26,667 nt of DNA from UMGS1387 sp045540015 (lineage in GTDB: Bacteria > Bacillota > Clostridia > Oscillospirales > CAG-382), in assembly GCA_045540015.1 (NCBI GenBank), contig JAZQGP010000026.1, positions 1-26,667 on the forward strand. The letters are read 5' to 3'. A program made the translations under genes and the position numbers. The notes below the pieces were generated by a model, which was given only the letters and a program-made list of their open reading frames with translations, ran no database searches and was not told the DNA's origin. Positions 26,485-26,667 of this stretch are shown here, in pieces. Within the stretch, counting starts at the first letter, position 1; every line of letters starts with the position of its first letter.

Positions 26485-26667
26485 GAAAGAAGTAACAAGA
26501 ACAGTCCTTATAGCGGACGAAGGAAAGATGCTGACGAACGGAGAGACCTATGCGAAGAGTGTTGAGCTTGGAGATTGGGACAGTGCCGAGAACTGGCGAG
26601 AGATCACAAAAGAGGAGTATGACGAGCTACAGGCGCAGCTTGAGGAAGAAAGCGTGGGTGTTATGAC
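26483..26667 (+). CDS. Small phage-type protein, 3' end outside window
   Basis: Sixty-one complete codons are visible with no stop before the window end. The product begins MKEVTRTVLIADEGKMLTNG and continues with SVELGDWDSAENWREITKEE and a Glu-rich helix. Proteins of this kind often lie just after tail-fibre genes in clostridial prophages, before holin and lysin genes. Their function is not established. GAGGAATGAGAA precedes the ATG. Confidence 0.75.
   Translation, partial: MKEVTRTVLIADEGKMLTNGETYAKSVELGDWDSAENWREITKEEYDELQAQLEEESVGVM

Overview
The window comes from a low-to-medium GC Gram-positive anaerobe of the class Clostridia, most likely a gut Oscillospiraceae/Ruminococcaceae member. 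This is inferred from the ribosomal gene order (rpsD lies between rpsK and rpoA), zinc-binding versions of S14, L36, S4, L24 and adenylate kinase, strong AAGGAGG ribosome binding sites, TTG/GTG starts, and secreted and phage-tail families typical of gut clostridia. The species is not identified.

Region 1 (1-12934, + strand) is the 3' part of the S10 operon followed by complete spc and alpha operons: rplB (partial), rpsS, rplV, rpsC, rplP, rpmC, rpsQ, rplN, rplX, rplE, rpsZ, rpsH, rplF, rplR, rpsE, rpmD, rplO, secY, adk, map, infA, rpmJ, rpsM, rpsK, rpsD, rpoA and rplQ, closed by a strong intrinsic terminator. It is ordinary housekeeping sequence. The rpmJ gene (37 aa) is easily missed.

Region 2 (12972-23351) is the interesting part. 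Two paralogous cassettes lie in opposite orientation. Each has a large modular exported protein (930 aa on the - strand, 686 aa on the + strand) with the same signal peptide and the same C-terminal domain. Each is followed at once by a small gene for a 40-44 aa peptide whose ribosome binding site overlaps the stop codon of the large gene. The peptides share an N-terminal YxxPxI motif and a C-terminal GSDTFxDVGxLWS block. A third, decayed copy of the peptide gene and its downstream hairpin is visible at 16573-16717. Both large genes share a 5' leader with a hairpin at the same place. Between the cassettes lie a multi-pass membrane protein with a terminator hairpin in its leader, htpG (Hsp90), and an orphan mazF toxin. 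The intergenic spaces carry a dispersed composite repeat with covarying hairpins and a 95-bp tandem repeat.

Region 3 (23431-26667, + strand) holds a 74-aa orphan protein, then a consensus promoter with a palindrome at its start site and a structured leader ending in a terminator-like stem. This drives a phage baseplate/tail-fibre-like protein (623 aa), a translationally overlapped phage-type BspA/leucine-rich-like protein (231 aa), and a small phage-type protein cut by the window end. No head, tape-measure or lysis genes are visible upstream, so this looks like a detached tail-fibre cassette or the edge of a prophage.
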